Assembly (NCBI GenBank): GCA_038522735.1
Contig: JBCBJX010000079.1
Coordinates: forward strand, 1-15,513
Reading direction: 5' to 3'
Origin: JBCBJX01 sp038522735
GTDB lineage: Bacteria > Pseudomonadota > Alphaproteobacteria > Caulobacterales > Parvularculaceae
Length of the DNA: 15,513 nt
In this document: positions 1 through 6,287 of the stretch, one piece after another
Numbering within the stretch: position 1 is the first letter of the stretch
Layout of the letters: every line of letters starts with the position of its first letter
The notes under the pieces: model-generated
Told to the model about the DNA's origin: nothing
Databases searched by the model: none
Seen by the model: only the letters and a program-made list of their open reading frames with translations
Made by a program: the position numbers and the translations under genes

Positions 1-23
1 ACGACTCAACAGGAGCCCGCCCC

Positions 24-1334
24 ATGAAACGCCTCCTCCTCGCCTCAGCCGCACTCGCGTTCTTCATCTCGCCGGCTCGGGCCGATCACCATGAGGGCGA
101 CCTCCGCGCCGCCATCGCGTCGGACTATGAGGAGAACCTGGCGGACCTCTTCGTCTGGTTTCACCAGAACCCGGAGCTTTCCTTTTTCGAAAAAGAGACG
201 GCGAAGAAGCTCGCCGGCGAGCTGGAGGCGCTGGGGTACGACGTCACGGCGGGGGTCGGGCGCACGGGCGTCGTCGCGGTTATGGAGAACGGCGACGGCC
301 CGACGGTGATGCTCCGCGCCGACATGGACGGCCTGCCGGTGAAGGAAGACACCGGGCTCGCTTACGCCTCCACCGCGACGCAGGCCGATCTCGACGGGAC
401 CGTGAAGCCGGTCATGCACGCCTGCGGGCACGACGTGCACGTCACGTCCCTCGTCGGGGCCGCGCGCCAGCTTGCAGCTCATAAGGATCGCTGGAAGGGA
501 ACCCTCGTCCTCATCGGCCAGCCGGCGGAGGAGCGCATCTCCGGCGCCCGCGCCATGATGGCGGACGGGCTCTACACGAAGTTTCCAAAGCCGGACTACG
601 CCGTCGCGTTCCATGTCTCCGCCCAGACGCCGACGGGCCGCATCGAGCTGCCGACCGGGGCGGCCTATTCGTCTTCGGACTCCGTCGACATCTATGTGAA
701 AGGCGTCGGCGCCCACGGAGCCTCTCCGCACAAGGGCGTCGACCCGGTGCTCGTCGCCGCCCAGATCGTCGTCTCCCTGCAGTCGATCGTCAGCCGGTCG
801 ATCGCGCCGCTGAAGCCCGGCGTCATCACCGTCGGCTCGATCCATGGCGGGACCAAGCACAACATCATCGGCGACAAGGTGCACCTGCAGCTCACCGTCC
901 GCTCCGATGATCCGGACACGCGCGAAAAGCTGCTCGACGGCATCGACCGCGTCGCAGAAGGCACCGCCCGCGCCCTCGGCGTGCCGGAGGATCTGCTGCC
1001 GGACGTCGTCCGCTCCAAAACCGAAACGACGCCGCCGACCGTGAACGACGCCCCGACCGCGGAGCGCCTGCGCGGCGTCTTCGCGACGGCCCTTGGCGGC
1101 GAGGTGCTGCTGGACAAACCGCGCGAAGGCATGGGCGCGGAGGATTTCTCCTATTTCGTCGCCCCGGAGACGGGCGTCAAAGGCGTCTACTTCGCCGTCG
1201 GCGGCACCCCCGCCGACAAGGTCGACGACGCCCCGAGCCACCACTCCCCCTTTTTCAAGATCGAACCGGAACCGGCGGTGACGCTCGGAACCGAAGCGAT
1301 GGTGGTCGCTGCGATGGAGCTGTTGGGGGAGTGA
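24..1334 (+). CDS. Secreted M20-family amidohydrolase / metallopeptidase
   Basis: A 436-residue M20 (M20D, hippurate/IAA-amino-acid hydrolase-like) enzyme that should cleave an N-acyl amino acid or peptide-like amide using two metal ions. Residues 1-20 form a Sec signal peptide: a KR start, a hydrophobic core, and an A-R-A site before Asp21, so the enzyme is probably periplasmic. Metal and catalytic motifs are visible: DMDGLPVKE near residue 100, MHACGHD at 131-137 (Cys134, His136), the Glu169-Glu170 pair in GQPAEE, His197, GMGAEDFSYF near 370, and His406/His407 near the end. The dimerisation-domain stretch GVGAHGASPHKGVDP lies near 230. The start is supported by AGGAG at 11-15, eight bases before the ATG. 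Length and base composition match the host genes. The substrate cannot be told. It sits where trpB often stands in relatives, but nothing links it to tryptophan synthesis. Confidence 0.9.
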   Translation: MKRLLLASAALAFFISPARADHHEGDLRAAIASDYEENLADLFVWFHQNPELSFFEKETAKKLAGELEALGYDVTAGVGRTGVVAVMENGDGPTVMLRADMDGLPVKEDTGLAYASTATQADLDGTVKPVMHACGHDVHVTSLVGAARQLAAHKDRWKGTLVLIGQPAEERISGARAMMADGLYTKFPKPDYAVAFHVSAQTPTGRIELPTGAAYSSSDSVDIYVKGVGAHGASPHKGVDPVLVAAQIVVSLQSIVSRSIAPLKPGVITVGSIHGGTKHNIIGDKVHLQLTVRSDDPDTREKLLDGIDRVAEGTARALGVPEDLLPDVVRSKTETTPPTVNDAPTAERLRGVFATALGGEVLLDKPREGMGAEDFSYFVAPETGVKGVYFAVGGTPADKVDDAPSHHSPFFKIEPEPAVTLGTEAMVVAAMELLGE

Positions 1335-1336
1335 GG

Positions 1337-1342
1337 AAGGAG
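1337..1342 (+). promoter_or_regulatory. Strong Shine-Dalgarno not paired with the ATPase start
   Basis: AAGGAG lies three bases after the amidohydrolase stop and five bases before an ATG at 1348. That ATG is not in frame with the ATPase; it opens a frame of only 20 codons. The element may be the former trpA ribosome binding site, now left at the far side of the inserted block. It may also drive translation that couples into the ATPase. Confidence 0.55.
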
Positions 1343-1347
1343 TAGAA

Positions 1348-1410
1348 ATGCACTATAAACGACTGATAGAAATTGAAAGTTCGGTGGATAAAATTGCACG
1401 TCTCCTTTGA
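1348..1410 (+). CDS. Possible 20-codon leader ORF overlapping the ATPase start
   Basis: An ATG at 1348 with an excellent ribosome binding site opens a 20-codon frame that ends with TGA at 1408-1410. It overlaps both candidate TTG starts of the ATPase (1373 and 1394) in another frame. The peptide is basic and AT-rich and I recognise nothing in it. It could be a leader peptide whose translation feeds ribosomes to the ATPase. It could equally be a remnant: a host start codon now reading into inserted DNA. Whether it is a functional gene is uncertain. Confidence 0.25.
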   Translation: MHYKRLIEIESSVDKIARLL

Positions 1411-2707
1411 AAAATTTCGGTGCTTCGGCGAGCCCCAAACCGCTCCAGTACGGCCATTGACTATATTAGTCGGCGAAAATAGCGCAGGCAAGAGTTCTTT
1501 CTTGGCTGGTTTTCGTTATATTTACGAATTTACTTCTGGTGAGCGTGATGTTTCGTTTAATAAAGACCCTTTCTTTTTGGGTGGCTATAGGAGTATAGCC
1601 CATAGCCGAGGCGGTAGGCATGGGACTGCATCAAGTTTTAAACTTGGTTTAGAGCGTGGCAATCCTCGTTCCTCGCGCAAGGGTGGAGACCTTACGTTAT
1701 TTGAGGTAACCTTTGCCGATGAAGACGGCGACTGTAAACCAACAGAATTTGGCGTGTCTAAAGACGGAAAATCCGTTAGAGTAAGTAGTGACATCGATTG
1801 GACTGCCGCGGTTGAAGATGAAAATATAAAATTTGAGCACAAAGTAAGACATGCCCGACCAGCGGCCGTTCTTGGCAGACATCCAGATTTTTTCGGATTT
1901 GATTTCTTTTTGCGCGAAATAGTTTTTAGCTCAAGGCTTGAAGATAAAAGCATATCGAATGACGAGAAGATTGCCATCGGAATAATTGAAGAAATACTTA
2001 ATCACACTCGCCGTATATCTTCTCGAAGATCAGGAAGTTTGACCGCACTCGCTCCCGTTCGAACAAGACCTCAACGTAACTATGATCCCACTCAATTAGG
2101 CCCATCTTCGGAGGGCGATCAACTCATTTCTAATCTTGGGAAAATGGCTCGGTTAGACACACATAGATGGGCAGAATTAAAAGATCAGCTCGAAAAATAC
2201 GGTCGAGAAACCGGTCTATTTGAAGAAATTAAAGTACAAAAACTTGGGAAAAGCGAGACTGACCCTTTTCAGATTCTTGTCAAGAAGCAAGGAAAGCAAA
2301 TCAATATAATTGACATGGGTTATGGAATTTCGCAAATACTGCCTTTGTTTGTAATGATGTCAAATATTTCAAGCTCAGAAACTATATTGATACAGCAGCC
2401 GGAAGTTCACCTTCATCCGAGCGCGCAAGCTGCGCTAGGGGAAGTAATAGCAAAGACTGCAAAAGAAAAGAAATTTCCGAATTTAATAATTGAGACTCAC
2501 AGCGATTTCTTTATGGATCGTGTATTGAGCTGTGTGCAACGCGAAATCATATCGAGTAGAGATGTCTCTATATTATTCTTTGAGAAAAATCGCTTTAATA
2601 GCAAAATTCATCATATTGAAATCGGCTCAAATGGAGAGCTTATCGACCCGCCAGATGCCTACCGGAGTTTCTTTATGGAGGAGGCTTTCCGAAGCCTAGG
2701 CATTTGA
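1373..2707 (+). CDS. AAA15/21-type (ABC-like) ATPase of a putative defence module
   Basis: A 444-residue SMC/ABC-like ATPase of the AAA_15/AAA_21 class. Numbering from TTG 1373: Walker A GENSAGKSS at 34-42; a signature-like DMGYGISQILPL at 314-325; a Walker B region ILIQQPEVHLHP at 338-349; and an ETHSD switch at 374-378. The usual acidic pair of Walker B is Gln341-Gln342, leaving Glu344 as the nearest acid. The C-terminal 50 residues look like the tail of DUF3696-type ATPases. There is no Toprim or other nuclease domain, so it is not an OLD/GajA-type nuclease by itself. No ATG start exists, because an in-frame TAG stands at 1367. TTG 1373 is the longest start; TTG 1394, with GGTGG six bases before it, gives the more typical start MHVSFEKFRCF. 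The stop overlaps the ATG of the PIN-like gene. By analogy it would sense or gate an effector, most likely that partner. The family call is firm; the role is inferred. Confidence 0.85.
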   Translation: MKVRWIKLHVSFEKFRCFGEPQTAPVRPLTILVGENSAGKSSFLAGFRYIYEFTSGERDVSFNKDPFFLGGYRSIAHSRGGRHGTASSFKLGLERGNPRSSRKGGDLTLFEVTFADEDGDCKPTEFGVSKDGKSVRVSSDIDWTAAVEDENIKFEHKVRHARPAAVLGRHPDFFGFDFFLREIVFSSRLEDKSISNDEKIAIGIIEEILNHTRRISSRRSGSLTALAPVRTRPQRNYDPTQLGPSSEGDQLISNLGKMARLDTHRWAELKDQLEKYGRETGLFEEIKVQKLGKSETDPFQILVKKQGKQINIIDMGYGISQILPLFVMMSNISSSETILIQQPEVHLHPSAQAALGEVIAKTAKEKKFPNLIIETHSDFFMDRVLSCVQREIISSRDVSILFFEKNRFNSKIHHIEIGSNGELIDPPDAYRSFFMEEAFRSLGI

Positions 2708-3111
2708 TGTGTATTATAATTGACGCCTGCGCCATTGCAAAAATTGTAAACGGAGACGACAATTATGTCCCAGTTTCCGCTTACCTGAAAAAGGGGGGGC
2801 GTCTTGTTTACTCGGAGGATTTAGTCCGCGAATATCCTCAAAGATTTCGCAAGATAGTTGTTGAGTTAAAAAAGGTTGGCAGAGCTTCGCTCGTTTATCC
2901 AGCCCCAATAAGACATAATATTAAAAACCTAATTCAAAGCAACGATAGACATATTATAGAACTTGTACATGCGTGCAGGTCTAGGGTTGTATGCACCGAG
3001 GATAATCTGCTGATTTCTGATCTTAAGAACCCGAAAATTGTTAGCAACCCGCGCTGCAGAGTATATTCGAAACCGACCGCATCCAGCGTACTAAAAGGTT
3101 GTTGTCCCTGA
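2707..3111 (+). CDS. Small PIN-like domain protein, putative RNase effector
   Basis: 134 residues from the ATG at 2707, which overlaps the ATPase TGA (TGATG), a common sign of translational coupling. The protein fits a single PIN-like fold. A hydrophobic first strand ends in Asp6 (CIIIDACAIAK), Glu37 or Glu42 is in the middle, Asp80 sits in SNDRHIIELVHACRS, and Asp99 in VVCTEDNLLISDLKN. These are the places where PIN RNases carry their metal-binding acids. The arrangement resembles VapC-like and other stand-alone PIN nucleases, which cut RNA. No separate antitoxin gene is visible, so the ATPase is the obvious candidate for control. The C-terminal dozen residues (after SKPTAS) run into the trpA junction and may be recruited host sequence. 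The PIN assignment is from motif reading only; the role as effector is inferred. Confidence 0.7.
   Translation: MCIIIDACAIAKIVNGDDNYVPVSAYLKKGGRLVYSEDLVREYPQRFRKIVVELKKVGRASLVYPAPIRHNIKNLIQSNDRHIIELVHACRSRVVCTEDNLLISDLKNPKIVSNPRCRVYSKPTASSVLKGCCP
2788..2799 (+). repeat. A5-G7 homopolymer tract inside the PIN-like gene
   Basis: Five A followed by seven G encode Lys-Lys-Gly-Gly at residues 28-31. Gain or loss of one G, or ribosome slippage, would shift the frame. The -1 frame stops after about 22 codons and the +1 frame after about eight. Either product would lack the Asp80 and Asp99 region. The run is moderate in length, so switching is only a possibility. Confidence 0.5.
3038..3067 (+). promoter_or_regulatory. 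trpA: Possible sigma-70-type promoter for trpA
   Basis: TTGTTA at 3038-3043 (four of six to the -35 consensus) and TATATT at 3062-3067 (five of six to the -10 consensus) are separated by 18 bases. They lie in the 3' end of the PIN-like gene, about 47 bases before the trpA ATG. AT-rich DNA yields such matches by chance. It would explain how trpA, accD and folC stay expressed after insertion of the block. Confidence 0.3.
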
Positions 3112-3113
3112 GC

Positions 3114-3932
3114 ATGTCCCGCATCCCCACCCGCTTCGCCGCTCTCGCTTCTGAAAACCGCGCCGCCTTCATTCCGTTCGTCATGGGGGGCGATCCGTCG
3201 TTTGAGGCGTCGCTGGCGCTTCTGCGCGGTCTGCCGGACGCGGGGGCGGATCTCATCGAGATCGGGGTGTGTTTCACCGACCCCATGGCGGACGGGCCGG
3301 CGATCCAGGCGGCGGTGCTGCGGGCGCTGGAGGCCGGGCAGACGCTGGCGAAGACCCTCGACCTCGTGCGCGGTTTCCGGGAAGGCGACGCCGAGACGCC
3401 GATCGTGCTGATGGGCTACCTCAACCCGTTCGAAAGCTACGGCCTCGACCGTTTCGCCGCCGACGCGGCTGAAGCGGGCGTCGACGGGGCGATCATCGTC
3501 GACGCGCCGCCGGAGGAGGCCCCCGCGCTGCTCGCCGCCCTAAAGCCGCATGGGGTCGACCTCATCCGCCTCGCGACCCCGACGACGGACGCAAAGCGCC
3601 TGCCGGCGGTGGTGCGGGAGACCTCGGGCTTCGTTTACTATGTCTCCGTCGCGGGAGTGACGGGCGGCGCCTCCGGCGCGCAAGGAGAGGTGGCGGGCGC
3701 CGTCGCGGCGGTGCGCGCGGCGTCGGGCCTGCCGGTTGCGGTCGGTTTCGGGGTCAAAACGCCGGAACGCGCCGCCGAGATCGCCCGGGTCGCGGACGCG
3801 GTCGTCGTCGGATCGGCGCTTGTGGAAACCCTCGCCGCCGCGCTAGATGACGGGTCTGAAAACGCCGCCGACCAAGTTTTGGTTAAAGCCCGCGCGTTAT
3901 CCTCCGCCGTGCGCGCGGCCCGCGTGACGTAA
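3114..3932 (+). CDS. trpA: Tryptophan synthase alpha subunit
   Basis: A 272-residue TIM-barrel protein that splits indole-3-glycerol phosphate into indole and glyceraldehyde 3-phosphate, passing indole to TrpB in the alpha2-beta2 complex. Starting at ATG 3114, the catalytic pair falls exactly at Glu49 (DLIEIG) and Asp60 (DPMADGP), the E. coli positions, which fixes the start. The in-frame TTG codons at 3099 and 3102 would only add residues. The phosphate-binding loops GVTGGASG and VGFGVKTPE are present. Residue 53, normally Pro in the GxPFxDP loop, is Cys here. The gene begins two bases after the PIN-like stop, and the only purine-rich element (AAAAGG, 3093-3098) is 15 bases before the ATG. 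Translation may therefore rely on reinitiation from the gene before. accD follows after 19 bases. trpB is not in the window. Confidence 0.95.
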   Translation: MSRIPTRFAALASENRAAFIPFVMGGDPSFEASLALLRGLPDAGADLIEIGVCFTDPMADGPAIQAAVLRALEAGQTLAKTLDLVRGFREGDAETPIVLMGYLNPFESYGLDRFAADAAEAGVDGAIIVDAPPEEAPALLAALKPHGVDLIRLATPTTDAKRLPAVVRETSGFVYYVSVAGVTGGASGAQGEVAGAVAAVRAASGLPVAVGFGVKTPERAAEIARVADAVVVGSALVETLAAALDDGSENAADQVLVKARALSSAVRAARVT

Positions 3933-3951
3933 CAGCAAACGGAGCGACACG

Positions 3952-4959
3952 ATGAACTGGCTCTCCGACATCACGCCCCCGGGCATCAAGAACATGTTCC
4001 GCAACCGCGAAGGGGACACGGACACCCTCTGGGTGAAGTGCCCGTCCTGCGCGGACATGATCTTCCACCGGGATATGGAGGCGGCCCACAATGTCTGTCC
4101 GAGCTGCGGACACCATCTGCCCGTCGGCGCGAAGGAGCGCCTCGCCTTCATCTTCGACGAGGGGGCCTATGAGCGGATCGCGACGCCGGACGTTCCCCTC
4201 GATCCGCTGAAGTTCCGCGACGAGAAGAAATACGTCGATCGTCTGCGCGACGCCCGCAAAAAGACCGGCGAAGACGACGCGATGATCCTCGCCGTCGGCA
4301 AGATCGACGGCGTTGAGACGGTGGTCGCCCTGCAGAACTTCGCTTTCATGGGCGGCTCCATGGGTGCGGCCCTCGGCGAGGCGTTCATCCGGGCTGCGGA
4401 AGAGGCGGTCGCGCGCAAATGCGCCCTCGTCTGCTTCACCGCCTCCGGCGGCGCACGCATGCAGGAGGGCATCCTCTCCCTCATGCAGATGCCGCGCACC
4501 ACCATCGGCGTGCAGATGGTGAAGGAGGCGGGGCTTCCCTACATCGTCGTCCTCACCCACCCGACGACGGGCGGCGTCACGGCCTCCTATGCGATGCTGG
4601 GCGACGTTCATCTTGCGGAGCCCGGCGCCCTCATCGGCTTCGCCGGCCCGCGCGTCATCGAGCAGACGATCCGCGAGAAGCTGCCGGAAGGCTTTCAGCG
4701 CTCTGAATATCTCTTTGAAAAGGGCATGGTCGACGCCGTCGTCTCTCGCGCGGAGATGAAGTCGACCCTCGGCCGGCTCATGCGCGTGTTTCTGAACATC
4801 GCCGCCGACGCGCCGGCCGCCCCGGTCGCGGAACCGCAGGTGGTTGCGAACACGGACGAACCGGCTGCGCCCGCATCGGCGCCCGAGCCGAAGACGCCGG
4901 CTGCGAAAGACCCGGCCCCTGCGAACGACGCCGAGCCCCTCGACAAGGCGGCGGAGTAG
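3952..4959 (+). CDS. accD: Acetyl-CoA carboxylase carboxyltransferase subunit beta
   Basis: A 335-residue AccD. Together with AccA it moves the carboxyl group from carboxybiotin to acetyl-CoA to form malonyl-CoA, the first step of fatty acid synthesis. The N-terminal zinc ribbon has Cys30, Cys33, Cys49 and Cys52 (two CPSC motifs). The carboxyltransferase core runs from about 60 to 285, with ASGGARMQEG near 164 and HPTTGGVTASYA near 203. The last 45 or so residues form a low-complexity tail rich in Ala, Pro and Glu. This is longer than the E. coli tail and probably disordered. GGAG at 3941-3944 lies seven bases before the ATG. The order trpA-accD-folC is common in proteobacteria, so this part of the locus is ancestral. 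Confidence 0.96.
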   Translation: MNWLSDITPPGIKNMFRNREGDTDTLWVKCPSCADMIFHRDMEAAHNVCPSCGHHLPVGAKERLAFIFDEGAYERIATPDVPLDPLKFRDEKKYVDRLRDARKKTGEDDAMILAVGKIDGVETVVALQNFAFMGGSMGAALGEAFIRAAEEAVARKCALVCFTASGGARMQEGILSLMQMPRTTIGVQMVKEAGLPYIVVLTHPTTGGVTASYAMLGDVHLAEPGALIGFAGPRVIEQTIREKLPEGFQRSEYLFEKGMVDAVVSRAEMKSTLGRLMRVFLNIAADAPAAPVAEPQVVANTDEPAAPASAPEPKTPAAKDPAPANDAEPLDKAAE

Positions 4960-4982
4960 CCGCCCGTCCGGACCGCCGCCCC

Positions 4983-6281
4983 ATGAGCAGATCCGACGCC
5001 GCGCTCGCCCGTCTCGCCGAGCGACGCCCGAAGCTCATCGACCTCGGCCTCGGCCGCATGGAGAACGCGCTCGCCCGCCTCGACCACCCGGAGCGGCGGC
5101 TGCCGCCGGTGGTCCACGTCGCGGGCACCAACGGCAAAGGCTCGACATGCGCCTTCATCGCCGCGGCGCTGCGGGCCTCCGGTCGTTCGGTCCACGCCTA
5201 TACGTCGCCTCATCTCGTGCGTTTCAACGAGCGGATCGTCCTCGCCGACAACGAGATTTCCGACGATCAGCTGGCGGACGTCCTCCTGCGCTGCGAGGAG
5301 GCGGCGGGCGAAGAGACGCTCACCTATTTCGAGGCCGTGACGAGCGCCGCTTTCCTCGCCTTCGCCGAGACGCCCGCTGACGTTCTGGTGCTGGAGGTCG
5401 GTCTCGGCGGCCGCCTCGACGCGACGAACGTGGCGCCCACGGCGGCCGCAGCGGTCGTCGCGCCGGTCGGCATGGACCATCAGGAATATCTCGGGACCAC
5501 CCTCGGCGAGATCGCACGCGAAAAGGCGGGCGTCTTCCGCCGCGGCGCCCCCGCCGTTATCGGCCGCCAGGGCGCCGAAGCGGCTGACATGCTGAGCGCC
5601 GAAGCAGCGCGCATCGGCGCAAGGCCTTATCGCTATGGGGAGGAGTGGCGCGTCTACGAAGAGCACGGACGGCTTGTTTTCGAAGACGAAGAGAGCGTGC
5701 GTGATCTGAGCGCGCCGCGTCTTCTCGGCCGCCATCAGATCGACAACGCCGGTCTCGCCGTCGCGGCTCTTGTCGCGGGCGGCTTCGGTCTCGACGACGC
5801 GGCGCTCTCGAAAGGTCTGGAGACGGCCTGCTGGCCTGCCCGGATGCAGCGCCTCAAATCAGGCCCGCTGGTCGATCGGGCGGCGGAGCTGACGCGTGGG
5901 GAAGCCGAGCTTTGGCTCGATGGCGGGCATAATCCGCATGCGGCGCAGGCGGTGTCGGGCGCGTTCGCCGATCTCCACGACAAGGCGCCGCGGCCCCTCG
6001 TCCTCATCGCCGGCATGCAGTCGAACAAGGACCCGATCGGCTATTTCGAAGCCTTCGCCGGTCTGGCGGCGGCGGCCTTCACGGTCGAGGCCGGGACAGG
6101 AACGCCCTACTCGCCGGAGGATCTCGCGGCCGCCGCGACCAGGTCCGGCGTTCCGGCGCGGCCGTGCGGGAGCGTTATGGACGCGCTTGAGCGGGCCTGC
6201 CGCGGGGCGGATGCGCCGCCCCGCATTCTCATTTGCGGCTCGCTTTATCTCGCCGGCGAGGTGCTGCGCGACAACGCGTAA
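4983..6281 (+). CDS. folC: Dihydrofolate synthase / folylpolyglutamate synthase
   Basis: A 432-residue Mur-ligase-type enzyme. It adds glutamate to dihydropteroate and then further glutamates to reduced folates, using ATP. The P-loop HVAGTNGKGST is at 45-55, followed by the folate-loop stretch YTSPHLVRFNERI at about 72-84. The central-domain stretch VLEVGLGGRLDATNV and the GMDHQEYLG motif come next. The Mur-ligase C-terminal motif DGGHNPHAAQ is near 313-322. The start matches usual FolC N-termini (a short helix, then PKLIDLGLGR). No clear Shine-Dalgarno precedes it; the 23-base gap after accD is mainly C and G, so translation may depend on accD. Its stop is only six bases from the stop of convergent trxA, with no room for a terminator between them. 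Confidence 0.95.
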   Translation: MSRSDAALARLAERRPKLIDLGLGRMENALARLDHPERRLPPVVHVAGTNGKGSTCAFIAAALRASGRSVHAYTSPHLVRFNERIVLADNEISDDQLADVLLRCEEAAGEETLTYFEAVTSAAFLAFAETPADVLVLEVGLGGRLDATNVAPTAAAAVVAPVGMDHQEYLGTTLGEIAREKAGVFRRGAPAVIGRQGAEAADMLSAEAARIGARPYRYGEEWRVYEEHGRLVFEDEESVRDLSAPRLLGRHQIDNAGLAVAALVAGGFGLDDAALSKGLETACWPARMQRLKSGPLVDRAAELTRGEAELWLDGGHNPHAAQAVSGAFADLHDKAPRPLVLIAGMQSNKDPIGYFEAFAGLAAAAFTVEAGTGTPYSPEDLAAAATRSGVPARPCGSVMDALERACRGADAPPRILICGSLYLAGEVLRDNA

Positions 6282-6287
6282 CGGGGC

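Larger units (their letters stand above)
1345..3105 (+). other. AT-rich acquired two-gene island (ATPase + PIN-like)
   Basis: This block differs sharply in composition from everything around it. Sample 60-base lines starting at 1921, 2341 and 2701 count to 40%, 35% and 40% G+C, while the line at 3301 inside trpA counts to 77%. Codons such as ATA, AGA and TTA, rare in the flanks, are common here. It holds exactly two co-directional genes that overlap by one base, and no transposase, integrase or tRNA. The edges are approximate: composition changes just after the ribosome binding site at 1337-1342 and changes back just before the trpA ATG at 3114. I saw no convincing direct or inverted repeats at the edges. 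The best reading is horizontal acquisition of a compact module, probably defence or toxin-like. Confidence 0.8.

Noticed and set aside
45..1244. Minus-strand open frame of 399 codons across the amidohydrolase
   Set aside because: It mirrors the third-position GC bias of the real gene; there is no motif and no ribosome binding site support.
1373..2707. The ATPase as an OLD-family nuclease (GajA-like)
   Set aside because: After the ATPase motifs only about 65 residues remain, too few for a Toprim domain, and no Toprim acidic motifs are seen.
3099..3113. trpA starting at TTG 3099 or 3102
   Set aside because: Starting at ATG 3114 puts the catalytic residues at exactly Glu49 and Asp60; the longer forms overlap the PIN-like gene.
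1335..3113. Direct or inverted repeats flanking the AT-rich block, as an insertion sequence or integron cassette would leave
   Set aside because: No repeat longer than chance was found at the two edges by eye, and there is no transposase, integrase or attachment-like site.
4695..5735. Minus-strand open frame across the accD-folC junction
   Set aside because: It runs opposite two clear genes and its composition is typical of an antisense shadow.
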